Positions 34,823 to 46,877 of a stretch of 64,000 nt of DNA are shown one piece after another. The stretch spans positions 58,743,560 through 58,807,559 of the forward strand of contig NC_134839.1 of assembly GCF_965363235.1 (NCBI RefSeq). Direction: 5' to 3'. The position numbers and the translations under genes were made by a program. Numbering within the stretch: position 1 is the stretch's first letter; each line of letters opens with the position of its first letter. The notes below the pieces were generated by a model. It was not told where the DNA came from, did no database searches, and saw only the letters and a list, made by a program, of their open reading frames with translations. Origin of the DNA: Mytilus galloprovincialis. Taxonomy: Eukaryota > Mollusca > Bivalvia > Mytilida > Mytilidae.

Positions 34823-37140
34823 TTCTTCTTTACCTCTTGCCAGAAAGCCTGTACACATATAATTTCCAATGCAATGGAAGTAACATTTTCTTAGGGCAAT
34901 TAATATGTTTTTTTTTATGACAGGTATTACTCCTATAGTTGATGTGTTTCCCTCTGTTTTAGTTTGTAATCTGTTTTGTCTCAATCGATTTATGACTTTG
35001 GAACAGCGAGATACATATGTTACTTTAAAAAAAGGGGAAAAACATCAACTATACAGTAGGTTATGAGAAAAATGTTGATATTAAAAAAATACAGCAATGT
35101 AAACCAAAAAGAACTTTTCTGGAATTTTAATTAATTTGTTTGAAAAAGATTAGTTTTAAGTTAAAGTCCTAACATATTCTGAAATATTTTTGACTATTTT
35201 GTGTTTCATGGAGCAACAACAATTAGTCTAAGTAGACAAATTAACCATGTTGTCAGACTATCTGAATACATATATAATAACCTCAGGAAAGATGGTTTAC
35301 AGAGAAAGAAGAAAAATATGTGATTCTGTAAATGCATTTATTGTGACTTGGTGTTTGAATGACTCTTGTTGTGTTATATATTAAAAGCATTAAGTGCAAT
35401 CTTTGTTCATCCATTGCTTATAAGATATATATGTGTACTATAATTGTTATTCATATTTGTTAATTTATTGTGTTTTTGTATGTTTAATTGTTAAAGTTGT
35501 GTAAAATGATTATGTTTTTCTTGTTAGATTATATCTTTGGAATTGACTTTTGAAGAAAACTAGTCAAAATAGAAATAATTGAACAATTTTTAATTTATTT
35601 TGAATAAGTTTTTTGTTCTGTTTATGCACTTAACATTTTATACCCCATGACACTTACTGAGTAGAATAGTATATGTCTGGTTGTTTTGATTTTAGCTCAT
35701 CTGGCCCAAAGGGCCATTGTTAGCTTTTGCCATCTCTTGGAGTCTGTAGCCTGTTGTCAGCATTGTCAGTTATTTTTTATGAAGACCATCTCCTCTGAAA
35801 CTTCAGGGCATAATTTAACCAAAGTTGGCCACAATCATCATTTGGGTATCTTGGTTTTTTTTTAAACCAACATATCTGACATGGGTTCAAATAAAATATA
35901 AGGGTAAAAGGCAAGCCACACATACTCTTTAGAGCCTGTAGTTTTTTATTTTATACACTGTAGTTTTTTGGCGTATAGAAAAGTCCCCAGATAAAGGAAA
36001 AGCAACAAATAGAATTGTTTTTTAAACATCAGATTTAAATCCAAGTTAAGATTTAACAAATTATGATAGTTGCAAATAGGGCTGGCAAATGGATCCTTCT
36101 TGGATCTCTTCTTATATAGATACATCAACAAAGATTCATTTTTTTTAGTTAAAGTTAAACATGCAGATGAATATTTTGCAATTACTCTACAATTTGATGC
36201 AGAAAAAAAGTTCTAAATTGAAAAATACATAAATAATTAAAGATACAGGTATTTAGAGGTATCCATTCTACATCTATTTTTACACGGAAAATATTTTCTA
36301 ATGAACTAAAAATTTATTCAAAAGAAATTCATTGTTTGTGATGTAGATTATATAAACTATTTATATGGCTTTTCAAATATATATCTTATTTTGTATTGTT
36401 AGATTTATAATTTTTCTACTAATGAAATCATGGCATTTTTCATCCATACATTTACTTCATACAATGCTTTATATGACTGGTTCTAATATGTAAAATGGGC
36501 ATCAGTTTACTTTTGAGTGTTGTGATACCATTTATGATAACAAAACAGAAATGTAAATTACACATTCATTAAAAAAGAAACCTAAGTACACAAAAACAGA
36601 AAGAACAAAAATGTTTAAGAAAATAAGGAAATTCGCAATAATTATTGCAGTAGGAAGATTGTGGATTGTGTGATATTTTAAAGGTTTGACTTTTGATAGT
36701 TTATATGTAAATTTTATTGTCAAATTGAGATATTTGTTATTTTTCAGTTTTGTAAAATTTTAAAGCATTGTCTTTGATTATTTTAGTAGATAACCAACCA
36801 AATTATTTTAAAAAGTGAAATTTCATTATAATGGCACCTTGAAAGAGGATATTTTGTTATATTGCACGACTGTTAAGCAAAATTGCTTACTCAACTTAAA
36901 GTTTAAACATTCTCAATAATGATTTTTGCTTCATATGTTTTCTTAAATATGCGTTAACCAGACTACACCTTATTGTTTTAAAATGATGAAATCTTATATA
37001 TATATGCACAACTTTATTTCAAAGATCTGTAAAAATTAATTTTTCCAAAAAATGTCTGTCAGTTATTACTGCAAGAACAAAAACACCTAAATAACCTCAA
37101 ATTGGATAAGATAACAAATAGGGTGAGACAAATAATTCAT
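34823..37140. other. AT-rich intergenic stretch
   Basis: No gene is supported. The only recognised item is a family F fragment at 35693-35890. Confidence 0.6.
35693..35890 (+). repeat. Family F repeat fragment ('ggcccaaagggcc' palindrome)
   Basis: Begins TTAGCTCATCTGGCCCAAAGGGCCATTGTTAGC, a palindrome centred at 35709. 'gaagaccatctcctctgaaact' follows. A related fragment ('gctcacttagcccatctg', 'gatatctcctctgaaacta') lies at 44850-44910. The 5' palindrome makes it another member of the A-E type of element. Confidence 0.6.
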
Positions 37141-37144
37141 TTAA

Positions 37145-37755
37145 GGTAGATAGGGTGTCTTCCTCCATCTTGGATTTGGAGATACCAGAAAACAAGGTCT
37201 AGATCTTTAATAGAATGTGCAAATTTTTAGAGAAGTAGATAATTCATGTGTAAGAAATTCCACTTCTACATAGAAAATGACATGTTTTATCATATTTATG
37301 ATTGTATTTTACAAAAAAACAGAAATGTTTTGTTTGAACAATTTTTTTCCAACTTTGCCACATAAGGGGAGGCAACTCAAATGCAAGGGCAGATAATTCA
37401 GATTAAGGTATTTTTACAATAGAATGTGTTAGGAATTTCTCTATTTTATTATGTAACAAGAAAACAGGTCAGGTGACCCCATTTTTTCTTTTTCTTAACT
37501 GAAAGCAAACTATCAAAGCTATCTTCTCATATGTTATCTCAAAATTCTATGGTGTAGTTTACGCTTTATTGCAGAAAATTGGGGTTTCCATGCATAATCT
37601 ATACAAAATTTGACAATTTTGAACACCGTGTAGCATGAAAAAAAGCCCGGTGACCCATTCTTTTTATTACTTTTTTTTAAAAAGCATAATATAAACTTCA
37701 TTTTGGCAAATTATTAAAAAATTCTATGGATTATAATTTAGACACCCCATCTACC
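37145..37755. mobile_element. ~611-bp inverted-repeat element flanked by TTAA
   Basis: Ends GGTAGATAGGGTGTCT and, inverted, GGTAGATGGGGTGTCT. Each end is bordered by TTAA (37141-37144 and 37756-37759). TTAA duplication is the hallmark of piggyBac-type insertion. The interior is AT-rich and non-coding, with internal 'gcccggtgacccca'-like repeats. Class assignment rests on the duplication alone. Confidence 0.65.
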
Positions 37756-38070
37756 TTAACACAGAAAAAATAATATAACAAATCAACAAACATTTTTATT
37801 CACACAACAAATTCCCTGCTTTGCTTAAACTGCTGATATTCAATTGATGAAATTTTACTGTATATGAATATTGTTTAATTTTTCACATATTATTCCCCGG
37901 TTTTCAGCAAGTTCATGTAGAGTAGTTATTTTAAGAAAAGAAAAATTTGTATCATTCATCAATTTATATGTTTAAATGATGTCATTTTATACTTGTCATT
38001 TAATATGTAAACTGTGGCACAATCTACAAAGACATAAAAATTCAAACTCTATTCTTAGCTTTTCTTCTTT

Positions 38071-41000
38071 TTATACGTCCGTCAAAATTTTGACGGGATG
38101 AATTATGTTATACAAATGTCCGGTGTCCGTCCGCCTGTCCGTCTTTCCGTCGTAAACATTTCGCACCGTAACTTGAGAACGACTTATCCAAATTTCAAGA
38201 AACTTATTATAGTTGTTTTTTATGATGGTCAAATGATCTGTATACTTTTTGGTGAAGATAAGATTAAAACTTTTTGAGTTACGGCACTTTGTAACTAAAA
38301 CAGGGGGTGTTTTTTTTCACATGTCGTTCCGTATATCAAAAACAATTTTTGATTATTGCTTAAAACTTTACACAATTCTTAGTTATATTAATCTTAAGAT
38401 CTGTATACTTTTTGGTGATGATTAAAAATTTCATTTTTGAGTAATTGAGTATTTTGTAGAAAAGGGGGAGGGGTTTTTACATGTCGCGCCATATCTCAAA
38501 AACGATTTATGATTATTGCTTAAAACTTTACACACTTCTTTGTTATATTAATCTTAACATCTGTATACTTTTTGGTGATGATTCAAAATTTTATTTTTCA
38601 GTTATTTAGTATATTTTAAAAAAGGGGAGGGTTTTTTTACATGTCACGCCGTATCTCAAAAACAATTTATGATAATTGCTTAAAACTTTACACATTTTTT
38701 TGTTATATTAATCTAAAGATCTGTATACTTTTTGGTTTTGATTCAAAATTTTATTTTAGTGATATTTAGTTTTTTTGAAGAAAGGTTATTGTTCATGATT
38801 GGTAAAATCCAATCATGCCTAAATATCTCATAAGTTGTTTTCTATTTGTAGGAGGAGGAAATTTGGAAATGGCTTCCACTTTAGCCATAATAGGTTTCAC
38901 TTGACCTTGGCCAACTGTATGCCCTAAATAATCAACAGTGGCCTGACAAAATTCACTTTTACCAAGATTAATAGTCAAATTTGATTGTGACAGTCTATCA
39001 AAAGTATCATACAAATGTGTTAAATACTGTTCCCAGCTATCACTACATACAATTAGATCATCAATATAAGCATAACAACAGTTTAAATCTTTTATAACAT
39101 TATTGATCATTCTTTGAAATGTAGCTGGTGCACTTTTCATGCCAAATGGCATTACAGTATATTGAAATAAGCCATCTGGTGTAACAAAAGCTGATATTTC
39201 ACGAGCTCTCTGTGTCAATGGAACTTGCCAATAACCTTTCAACAAATCAAATTTGCTCACAAATTTTGCTTGACCAATGTTGTCAATACAATCATCTATC
39301 CTTGGAATAGGATAGGAATCAGATTTTGAGACTGAATTTACTTTTCTGAAATCAGTCACAAAACAAAAGGTTTTATCTGGTTTTGGCACAAGGAGACAAG
39401 GAGAGCTCCATTCACTGCTACTCGGCTCAATAATATCATTGTCAACCATATATTTAATTTCTTTTCTCATAGCTTCAAGTTTGAGTGGATTGAGCCGGTA
39501 AGGATGTTGCTTAATTGGAGAAGCATCTCCTACATCAACATCATGACAAACAGCAGTGGTTTTGTTTGGCAAATCTGGAAAAAGATTTTTAAAAGAAAAT
39601 ACCAAAGTTTTTATTTCTTCTCTACGATCAAAAGACAGATGTGCAAGTTTTGAGTCTAAATTTGACAAAATTTCTGAATTTTTCAATCTAACTGTCTCTT
39701 CCAGAGTTTAAGAACTAAAAGGTGGTTCAATTACATCTGGTTTGTCATGATTGTTCTCAAATTTAACCATGCCTAAAGTGGCAACAGGTTTACTCTCACA
39801 TTCATTAGTACGCTCAAAATATGGTTTTAACATATTAATATGACACACTCTGTTTTGTTTGCGCCGACCTGGAGTTTTTACAATATAATTCAAATCATTG
39901 ATTTTACTCTCTATTGTATAAGCACCACAATATTTAGCCTGTAAAGGATGTCCAGGGACTGGCAAAAATACAAGTACCCTATCACCAGGCTCAAAAACTC
40001 TGTCCCTGGCATCTTTATCATACCATATTTTCATCTTGTTCTGTACATTTTTTAAGTTTTTCTGAGCAATTTGACAAGCAGTATACAATTTTTCTTTAAA
40101 TCAAGATACATAGTCTAAAAGATTCAAGTCAGTATGTTCAGTAAGCCATTTTTCCTTAATCAATTTTAACGGTCCCCTTACAGTATGGCCAAATACCAAC
40201 TCAAAGGGACTAAATCCAAGGGATTCTTGAACAGCCTCTCGGACTGCAAAAAGTAGAAAGTGAACTCCATCATCCCAGTCTCTGTCAAATTGAAGACAAA
40301 ACGTTCTAATCATGTTCTTCAATGTTTGATGAAAACGTTCTAAGGCACCTTGAGATTCTGGATGGTACGCACTTGAGCTATTCTGAGCAATCCCTAACTG
40401 GTACACGACTCGCTGAAATAAACCTGACATGAAATTTGATCCCTGGTCGGACTGTATAGACTTAGGAAGTCCTACTAATGTGAAAAATTTGATAAGTGCT
40501 TTGACAATAGTAGGTGTCTTGATATTTCTTAGCGGAATAGCCTCAGGAAAGCGAGTGGATGTACACATGATTGTCAATAAATACGCATTTCCAGTCTTGG
40601 TCTTTGGTAAAGGTCCAACGCAGTCAATTAGAACTCTGCTAAAAGGTTCGTCAAAAGCTGGAATAGGCAGAAGTGGTGCTGGTGGTATTGTCTGGTTAGG
40701 CTACCAACAACCTGGCATATATGGCATGATTTGCAGTATTCTGGGACATCATTTTGAAGTCTGGGCCAGTAGAAATGCTGCAATATCTTAAGGCAAGTCT
40801 TTCTTATACCTAAGTGTCCAGCCAAGGGGGTGTCATGGGCAAGACCAATAATTTCTTGTCTATAAACTTTAGGCACCACCACTTGGTATACCACTCTCCA
40901 TTCCTCCTCTGGGGTAGCATCAGGAGGCCTCCACTTCCTCATTAAAATGCCGTCTTGATGGTAATAGCATTCGGCCACTTTGTCTGCTTCCTCCTGTGGT

Positions 41001-43660
41001 TGAGCCCTCTTGCAGAGCTGAAGAACCTCAGGGTCTTTATTTTGTTCTTCCAAAAAGTTCTTTCTGTTTAATGAATGGCTGTTTACATCTGGCCATGGCA
41101 GAATTACATTCTTGTTAACATTAGGTGGTCTTATTATGGCCTTTTCTGAGCTACCAGGACCTTCAATGTCGGCTAGGAAAGTGTCATAAAGGTCCATGTA
41201 ATCAAACTGGTTTTCTTGCAAATCCTCATCTTGTTGTTTTCTAGCCATCGCTCTAGTGACAACACAAGCTGGATAGAATTCAGCATCATCTTCAGGTGAT
41301 TTAACATCCACCACCGGTTCACTGGTAACAATTGGTTCAGCAACCACTTTGTTCCTAGCTAGATCATTTCCTAGCAATAATGTAACACCCTCAACAGGGA
41401 GATTAGGACGAACACCCACAATAACTGGTCCAGTTATCAAATCTGACGTCAGATAAATACGATGGAGAGGAACATCTATACAACCTAACTCTACACCTTG
41501 TAACAAAACGGAGGCACCAACAGAAGTCTTCTCGGACAAAGGCAACACACCTTCTAACAATAAAGACTGAGAAGCTCCAGTGTCCCGTAAAATCTTAATA
41601 GGCTGAAGAGTGGTATCATCAACAATAGAAATAAACCCATCAGACATAAAGGGTTTATATTCCTCCATGTAATCACAAAAACTGGACTTAAAAGCCTGAC
41701 TCGCAGGACATTCCAACGTACTGGTAATATAATGTGTCGTACAAGCACTGGACTTCGGCTTATTATCTCGTTCATTCTTCTTCTGGAGTCTAAAACAATC
41801 AGCCATCAGGTGACCAATTTTCTTACAATAAGCAAAAATCAGTGACTTCTTCTCAAAAGTATCAAATTTTGGACTAGACATATTATAATTGGACTGACTC
41901 TTATTCTGTGCAACAGGCTTACTATCAGTACGCTCAGTGCTTTGATTTTTGTAATTTCCACTTGAAGTATTAACATTTTGACCCTTGAAACTTCTTTTAT
42001 GTGAAAGGGTATAATTATCTGAAATTACAGCTGCATCATGTATTGTCCCAACAGTTTTGTCGTCTAAATGTGTTTTTAAGTCTAAATGAACACATTGTTT
42101 GAACTCTTCTAATAACATCAATTGTCTTAGGTTATCAAAATTGTTATCTGTTTTCTTTGAAGTAAGCCATTTATCAAATAGATCTTCTTTTCCCGAGCAA
42201 ATGCCACATAGGTTTGCGAATCAAACTTTTTATAAGATCTAAATTTCTGTCTATATGCTTCTGGTACTAGCTCATAAGCTTTCAAAACTTCCTGTTTCAC
42301 CGTGTCATAATCGGAACTTTTTTCTGATGGAAGTGCGGAGTATATTTCAGCGGCCTTACCCTCAAAAACACTTTGTAGCATTGTAGTCCAATATGGCTTT
42401 GGCCAATTCAAATTATGAGCAATTTTCTCAAACTGTGGAAAATATTTATCGACTGTTTTTTCACAAAATTTGGGAACCAAACGTATATTTTTTGCTGCAT
42501 CAAAATATTCTGATTTCGACTGGACTTTGGTGTTGCTTTCTTCTTTGACCATTTCAATTTTCATTTTCTCCATCTCTAGCCTTTCCCTCATTTCAAGTTC
42601 TTTTAATTTAAATTCATCTTCTTTTTCCTTTTTATCCATTTCCAATCTTTCCTTCATTTCAAGTTCTTTTATTTTCTCCGTCTCCTTCATTTCCAGTTTT
42701 TTTAATTTAAGTTTATGTTCTAATTCAAGCTGTTTTAATTTAAAGCGTCAACGTTTTCGACCTTAAGATCAAGAGCCTCTTCACCTAAAATTTCTGCGTC
42801 CACTAATTTGTCTATAACCAAATTTTTTATAATTTGTTTTCTCATAGATACTGTAAAATCTAATTTCAGATGTTTAGCAAGCAACACTAATTCCTCTTTC
42901 TTTAAATTATCAAAACTCTCCAGGTCTGTCGTTTTCAAAAAATTACCGGCATCAAATGCCATTTTGTAGAATTTTGTTGGCTAGTTATAATAAAAATTAC
43001 TAAAAAAATTTTGAATAAGATATTTTCAGTCTCCCGGACGAGCCCCCAATTTCTGTTACGGCCAGAAATCACCTTTAAATTGTAGCCAACAAAAGACACA
43101 AATCAATAATAAAATTTAACAATATTTATTATACAAAAGTTTACAAGAAGTAATACACAAATATTACTGTCAACTTCAAAATATGAGTCCAATCTTTTAT
43201 CTTTATCTGTATCCGGATATCTTTCAGAATCCAATCTGAATATTACGGTCACAATCCAGTATGATGTTGTTTGTAGAATAAAAGTGTCAATCCAAATGTT
43301 TTTAATATAAATGTCTATCAATGTCTAAGTCTAAGTCCAAGAGTGAGTGTTTAACTTTAGTGTCTGTATATATATAGTTGTCATGGAAGATTCTAGAACA
43401 GTCTATAATGGAACATCCTAGAAAGTTACAACAGAAGTTTCTAGTAAAATGTAGAAGTTTATATAACGCATCTTTTATTAGGATCATTCTGGAAAGTTCC
43501 AATCATTCTGTAATTGTTCCAGAGATTTCTAAACTGCACAGTTCTAAGATTATTCTGTAAACAACTATCAGGCCACACAACACAAATCAGGCCAACATAA
43601 ATAAATACAATAATGACAATATCATAACAGTATCATGCGCTCATGGCGCAGCTGTTTATT
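38071..43660 (+). mobile_element. Family B element, copy 2, split by an LTR retrotransposon fossil
   Basis: The 5' end (TTATACGTCCGTCAAAATTTTGACGGG) and four core units lie at 38071-38780. The 3' end 'gtatcatgcgctcatggcgcagctgtttatt', with hairpin TGCGC-TCATG-GCGCA, lies at 43630-43660. The sequence between is the LTR fossil at 38785-43629. Alignment with copy 1 shows that some of the B core is missing at the left junction. Confidence 0.8.
38785..43629 (-). mobile_element. Ty3/gypsy-type LTR retrotransposon fossil with integrase before reverse transcriptase (Gmr1-like order)
   Basis: Read on the minus strand. One LTR of about 576 bp (43629-43054, TGTTA...TAACA) is followed by a primer site at 43048-43031 matching the 3' end of tRNA-Pro. 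A gag-like region (42962-42127) comes next, then a zinc-knuckle-like segment and an aspartic protease with DTGA near 41585. After these come an integrase H2C2 region and catalytic core (about 40850-40100), the integrase tail (40088-39708), and last a gypsy-type reverse transcriptase (39686-38793) with YIDD. The order gag-PR-IN-RT is copia-like although the RT is gypsy-like, as in Gmr1-type elements. RNase H and the second LTR are not seen. The copy is old and inactive, with roughly five breaks. Confidence 0.85.
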
Positions 43661-45210
43661 AAGTATAGTTGAAACAGCCTAAATAAACTTCAGTATTTGT
43701 GTGAAATATGTAAGTATATATTGTAAATTCAGAAATTAGTGTGATGATTTTATTATTGTGAAAAATGCAACAGGGTTATAATCGCAATAATTTAAACTTG
43801 CATTTCATTTTTAATGGCCCTGCAAAGAAGTTGTCGGTGCCATGTAGTTTTACCCTTGTCCGTCATTCTGTAATTCCGTCATTCCGCAACAAATCATTAT
43901 AGAGTTTTTTTCTTAACGCCTTCAGATGTTGGGCTGATTTTTGGTATGTGAGTTAACCATGATGAGTTACAGATCAAGTTTAAGTTTCGTTTGCTGATTT
44001 TTGATATGTGAGACTACCATCATTTTTGTGTTCACATGTGTTATTGAAATTGCAGATTTTTTAACTTTTTGGGACGGGCCATTTGTGTCACTTTGACACA
44101 TCTAGTTTAATATGAATTAAACATGTTTTTTTTGTTCTTTTGCAAAACTAAAATCGCACTTGATTCTAAATTGACAAAATCGCAATAATAACTGCACGCA
44201 ATAATTTCTGAATTTACAGTAACTTAAATGAAAAGTACATTTCCTTTTTGTCTTTTGCAGTGCAAATGATATGAAAACTAATTACCAGTATCTGGATGTT
44301 TTATGTGTGATTGGAATTAAGAGGAACATTATTCATTTTTGTTTTGTCTGAAGTAGCAGAATGCTTATCAGGATTCAACATTGAAAGTGTTCACTATTTG
44401 TATGTAAAAGATGGTATTTTAGAAAGTAGAAGACCAGGAAGCTTCATTTCTTATATTAAGATGTCTTTTGTAGCAAATTTTCCATGTCATATGTCCATTG
44501 TACTTGACCTTGTTATCATAGTTCTTTAACTGTGAAAATAAGCTGTATAGCTCTTTTTTATTTATTATGAGTAAAAGGATAAGTCTATTCAGTATAAGTG
44601 GATTACTGCATATCTGTTAGAAATGAGAGTTTAGCTGGCCTTGACGATGGCCTTATTTTAAAGGTTGGTTGTTTAATGTTAAATTTTCTGTTTCAGTCTG
44701 TTTCTCAGATTCTGTAAGCAATAAGTCAACCACATTTGGGATATGGTCTACCTTTAAAACAATTTCATTTTACCTTGACCTCATTTTAAAGGTTCATTAA
44801 TAAACTTTTGTGTTGAGAGTTTTTGAATTTGTTGGTTTACAGATTTTTTGCTCACTTAGCCCATCTGTTTACTTTTACAAAGATATCTCCTCTGAAACTA
44901 CTGGGCAAAAAAAATAAACCAGTATCCGATGACCCTGCCAGCCGACAACTTTTTCTATTATCTTCATAACCACTATAGATAAAGAAAATCTGCTGGTGCA
45001 AACATGTTTAGAATGATGAGACTATTGACATCAACAATCAGACAACTTCTTATTAGAGTTACATGTATTGCCCTTAACATTTTTTTCTTTTTTTTCTTCT
45101 TAAACCTGCTGCTGCTTTTGCCCAACAGTTAGCTTTAAATCGCCCAAAAAAAACTACTAGTATAAAACCATTCAAACAGGAAAACCAACGGTCTATTTAT
45201 GAACCACATC
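43661..45210. other. Intergenic stretch with repeat fragments
   Basis: AT-rich with no supported gene. Family E-like text ('ttgacctcattttaaaggttcatt') occurs near 44770-44800 and a family F fragment at 44850-44910. The short frame at 44311-44529 overlaps repeat text and is not called. Confidence 0.55.
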
Positions 45211-45214
45211 AACA

Positions 45215-46210
45215 AACAACAAGAGTGCACACGCTGAAATGTCTCGCCTTCTTTACTAATCATTGATATTATGTTGATAGTCCTAAGTATAAAGCTAAGC
45301 TTTATTACAACTATCACATAAACAGAACATTAACCAAGATAACTAAACATAGACCAATGAACCTTGAAAATGAGGTCAAGGTCAGATGAACCATGCCAGG
45401 CAGACATGTACAGCTAACAATGCTTCTCTACAACATATATAGTTGACCTATTACTTATAGTTTAAGAAAAATAGACCAAAACACAAAAACTTAACACTGT
45501 GCAATGAACCGTGAAAATGAGGTCACGGTCAAATAAAACCTGCACAACTGACATAAAGATCATAAAATATTTCCATTCACCAAATATAGTTGACCTATGG
45601 CATATAGAATTAGATAAAAAGACCAAAACTCAAAAACTTAACTTTGACCACTGAACCATGAAAATGAGGTCAAGGTCACATGACATCTGCCCGCTAGACA
45701 TGTACACCTTACAATCATTCCATACAACAAATATAGTAGACCTATTGCATATAGTATGAGAAAAACAGACCAAAACACAAAAATTTAACTATAACCACTG
45801 AACCATGAAAATGAGGTCAAGGTCAGATGACACCTGCCAGTTGGACATGTACACCTTACAGTCCTTCCATACAAATGAAAACTGTCTGACAGACATGAGG
45901 ACCTTGCAAGGTACGCACATATCAAATATAGTTATCCTATTACTTATAATAAGAGAGAATTCAACATTACAAAAAATCTGAACTTTTTTTTCAAGTGGAC
46001 ACTGAACCATGAAAATGAGGTCAAGGTCATTGGACATGTGACTGACGGAAACTTCGTAACATGAGGCATCTATATACAAAGTATGAAGCATCCAGGTCTT
46101 CCACCTTCTAAAATATAAAGCTTTTAAGAAGTTAGCTAACGCCGCCGCCGCCGCCGAAAGGATCACTATCCCTATGTCGAGCTTTCTGCAACAAAAGTTG
46201 CAGGCTCGAC
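45215..46210 (-). mobile_element. Family E (HINE-like) element
   Basis: On the minus strand it begins with the palindrome GTCGAGCCTGCAACTTTTG-TTGCAGAAAGCTCGAC (46210-46176). A (GGC)n tract lies near 46140-46156. Five or so diverged ~125-bp units follow, each with 'tgaccttgacctcattttcatggttca' and 'tgtacatgtc' text. It ends 'gcgtgtgcactcttgttgtttg' at about 45215. The minus-strand frame 46220-45789 spans these units and is not a gene. Confidence 0.78.
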
Positions 46211-46877
46211 AACAAACCACTGATTATCAGGTTTCTGACTTTTGGACAGGTGCAAACAAATGCATAAGACCACCAATGCAGTTGATGGAAAATTTATGTC
46301 TGTTAAAAGTAATCTGTTTTTTGGAATATTTTGTGAAAAGGTGAAAAATACACACAAAACACAGAACCACATATATATTTATTTATTGCTACATCACATT
46401 TACAAAGTTCAATCAAACTTAATGGAATGACATTCTTTGACTAGAAAGAAATAAGTATATAAATATAAGATTAACATGTACATGAAAAAATAAATGATTA
46501 AAAATGCTGGATATACTGTTTTTGTTACTTTTCATACACTGGATTCATTATTATTTGTTGGATACCACTTTTTGTGGGTTTCCTGGGTACGGTGAACCAC
46601 CAATCTAAATGTACATTGAAATTGAAATTTCTGTCAGGTTGTTTGCTATAAATATACTATTTATTTTTTTATTCATGTGAAAAGTCAAATTTACCAATTT
46701 TTTCATTCATGCTTTTTATTCAAATTGCTTTCATTTCATATATATTTTCAGTATAAATAACCATTTTGCCAGTGCATAACAAAAAAAAGTTAACATTAAT
46801 TGAGTCCAGCTACAATTGGTCAAGCCTAATCTACTGTCCTGATTACATTCACAAGTAATACTAATGTCCATCAGATC

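Noticed and set aside
45789-46220. 143-codon minus-strand frame
   Set aside because: It spans family E tandem units and its palindrome; repeated 'SNDLDLIFMV' text is a by-product of the repeat.
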